From Marmoricola endophyticus (GTDB lineage: Bacteria > Actinomycetota > Actinomycetes > Propionibacteriales > Nocardioidaceae): a DNA stretch of 64,000 nucleotides. Within the stretch, counting starts at the first letter, position 1. The number at the start of each line of letters is the position of its first letter. Below are positions 63,343 to 64,000 of this stretch, in pieces. Under the pieces are notes generated by a model. That model made no database searches. It had not been told where the DNA came from and saw only the letters and a program-made list of their open reading frames with translations. The stretch spans positions 1,044,861 through 1,108,860 of the forward strand of contig NZ_BMKQ01000001.1 of assembly GCF_014644415.1 (NCBI RefSeq), written 5' to 3'. The position numbers were made by a program, and so were the translations under genes.

Positions 63343-64000
<658 letters not shown>

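Overview
This window looks like a chromosomal segment of a high-GC actinobacterium, most likely Nocardioides or a close relative in the Nocardioidaceae. The signs are very high GC with G/C at most third codon positions, frequent GTG starts, dense 4-nt (ATGA/GTGA) overlaps, and the conserved actinobacterial gene order ispG - rseP - dxr ... rlmN ... cdsA - frr - pyrH - tsf - rpsB ... dprA - comM - yraN ... DUF2469 - rnhB - lepB - rplS - trmD - rimM - KH protein - rpsP ... ffh - glnD - glnB - amtB. No tRNA, rRNA, prophage, insertion sequence or CRISPR array was seen. The genus call is inference, not a database match.

Layout. 1-7.3 kb: partial DUF4439 gene, GH43-like beta-propeller protein, CNT nucleoside transporter, DHA2 efflux pump with its ArsR-like regulator, proS. 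7.3-9.3 kb: a three-gene operon of unknown function (Tat-signal peptide protein, DUF4331 protein, His-rich protein). 9.4-15.9 kb: DoxX, GNAT, the MEP-pathway genes ispG and dxr around the site-2 protease rseP, and an aldehyde dehydrogenase. 15.9-31.9 kb: accessory genes interrupting the conserved order between dxr and rlmN. These are a stand-alone N-terminal fragment of an acyl-CoA-synthetase-like protein, a siderophore-interacting protein, two aldo/keto reductases, a SigJ/ECF41-type sigma factor divergent from a DUF1059 gene, oligopeptidase B, a RIO-type kinase, a TetR-membrane protein operon, and a guanidine-III riboswitch controlling a SugE/Gdx exporter. A LOG protein, an MFS exporter, a SnoaL-like protein and a methyltransferase complete the stretch. 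31.9-36.9 kb: an N-acetylglucosamine cluster with EIIA, EIIB and a SIS isomerase/deaminase on one strand, and GntR, EIIC and NagA on the other. A DasR-type operator lies between the two arms. 36.9-42.2 kb: cdsA, frr, pyrH, tsf, and an rpsB with an unusual C-terminal extension. 42.5-49.2 kb: an M23 peptidase, an EamA/LysR divergent pair, xerC, dprA, comM, yraN. 49.3-56.7 kb: two CNNM/CorC-type membrane proteins, then DUF2469, rnhB, lepB, rplS, a trmD fused to an acetyltransferase domain, rimM, the KH protein and rpsP. 56.9-64 kb: VanW protein, amidohydrolase, small membrane protein, ffh, glnD, glnB and the 3' end of amtB.

How the genes work together. PTS uptake, NagA deacetylation and the SIS enzyme would funnel GlcNAc to fructose-6-phosphate under the GntR regulator. 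GlnD, GlnB and AmtB form the nitrogen-sensing module. The riboswitch-SugE unit detoxifies guanidinium. Two related inverted/tandem repeat elements (17.35-17.66 and 23.16-23.32 kb) both sit between divergently transcribed genes.

The most noteworthy items are the TrmD-GNAT fusion, the guanidine-III riboswitch, the DUF4331 mini-operon, the perfect TetR operator at a probable leaderless start, the S2 C-terminal module, and the repeat elements. No wholly new defence or mobile system is evident.
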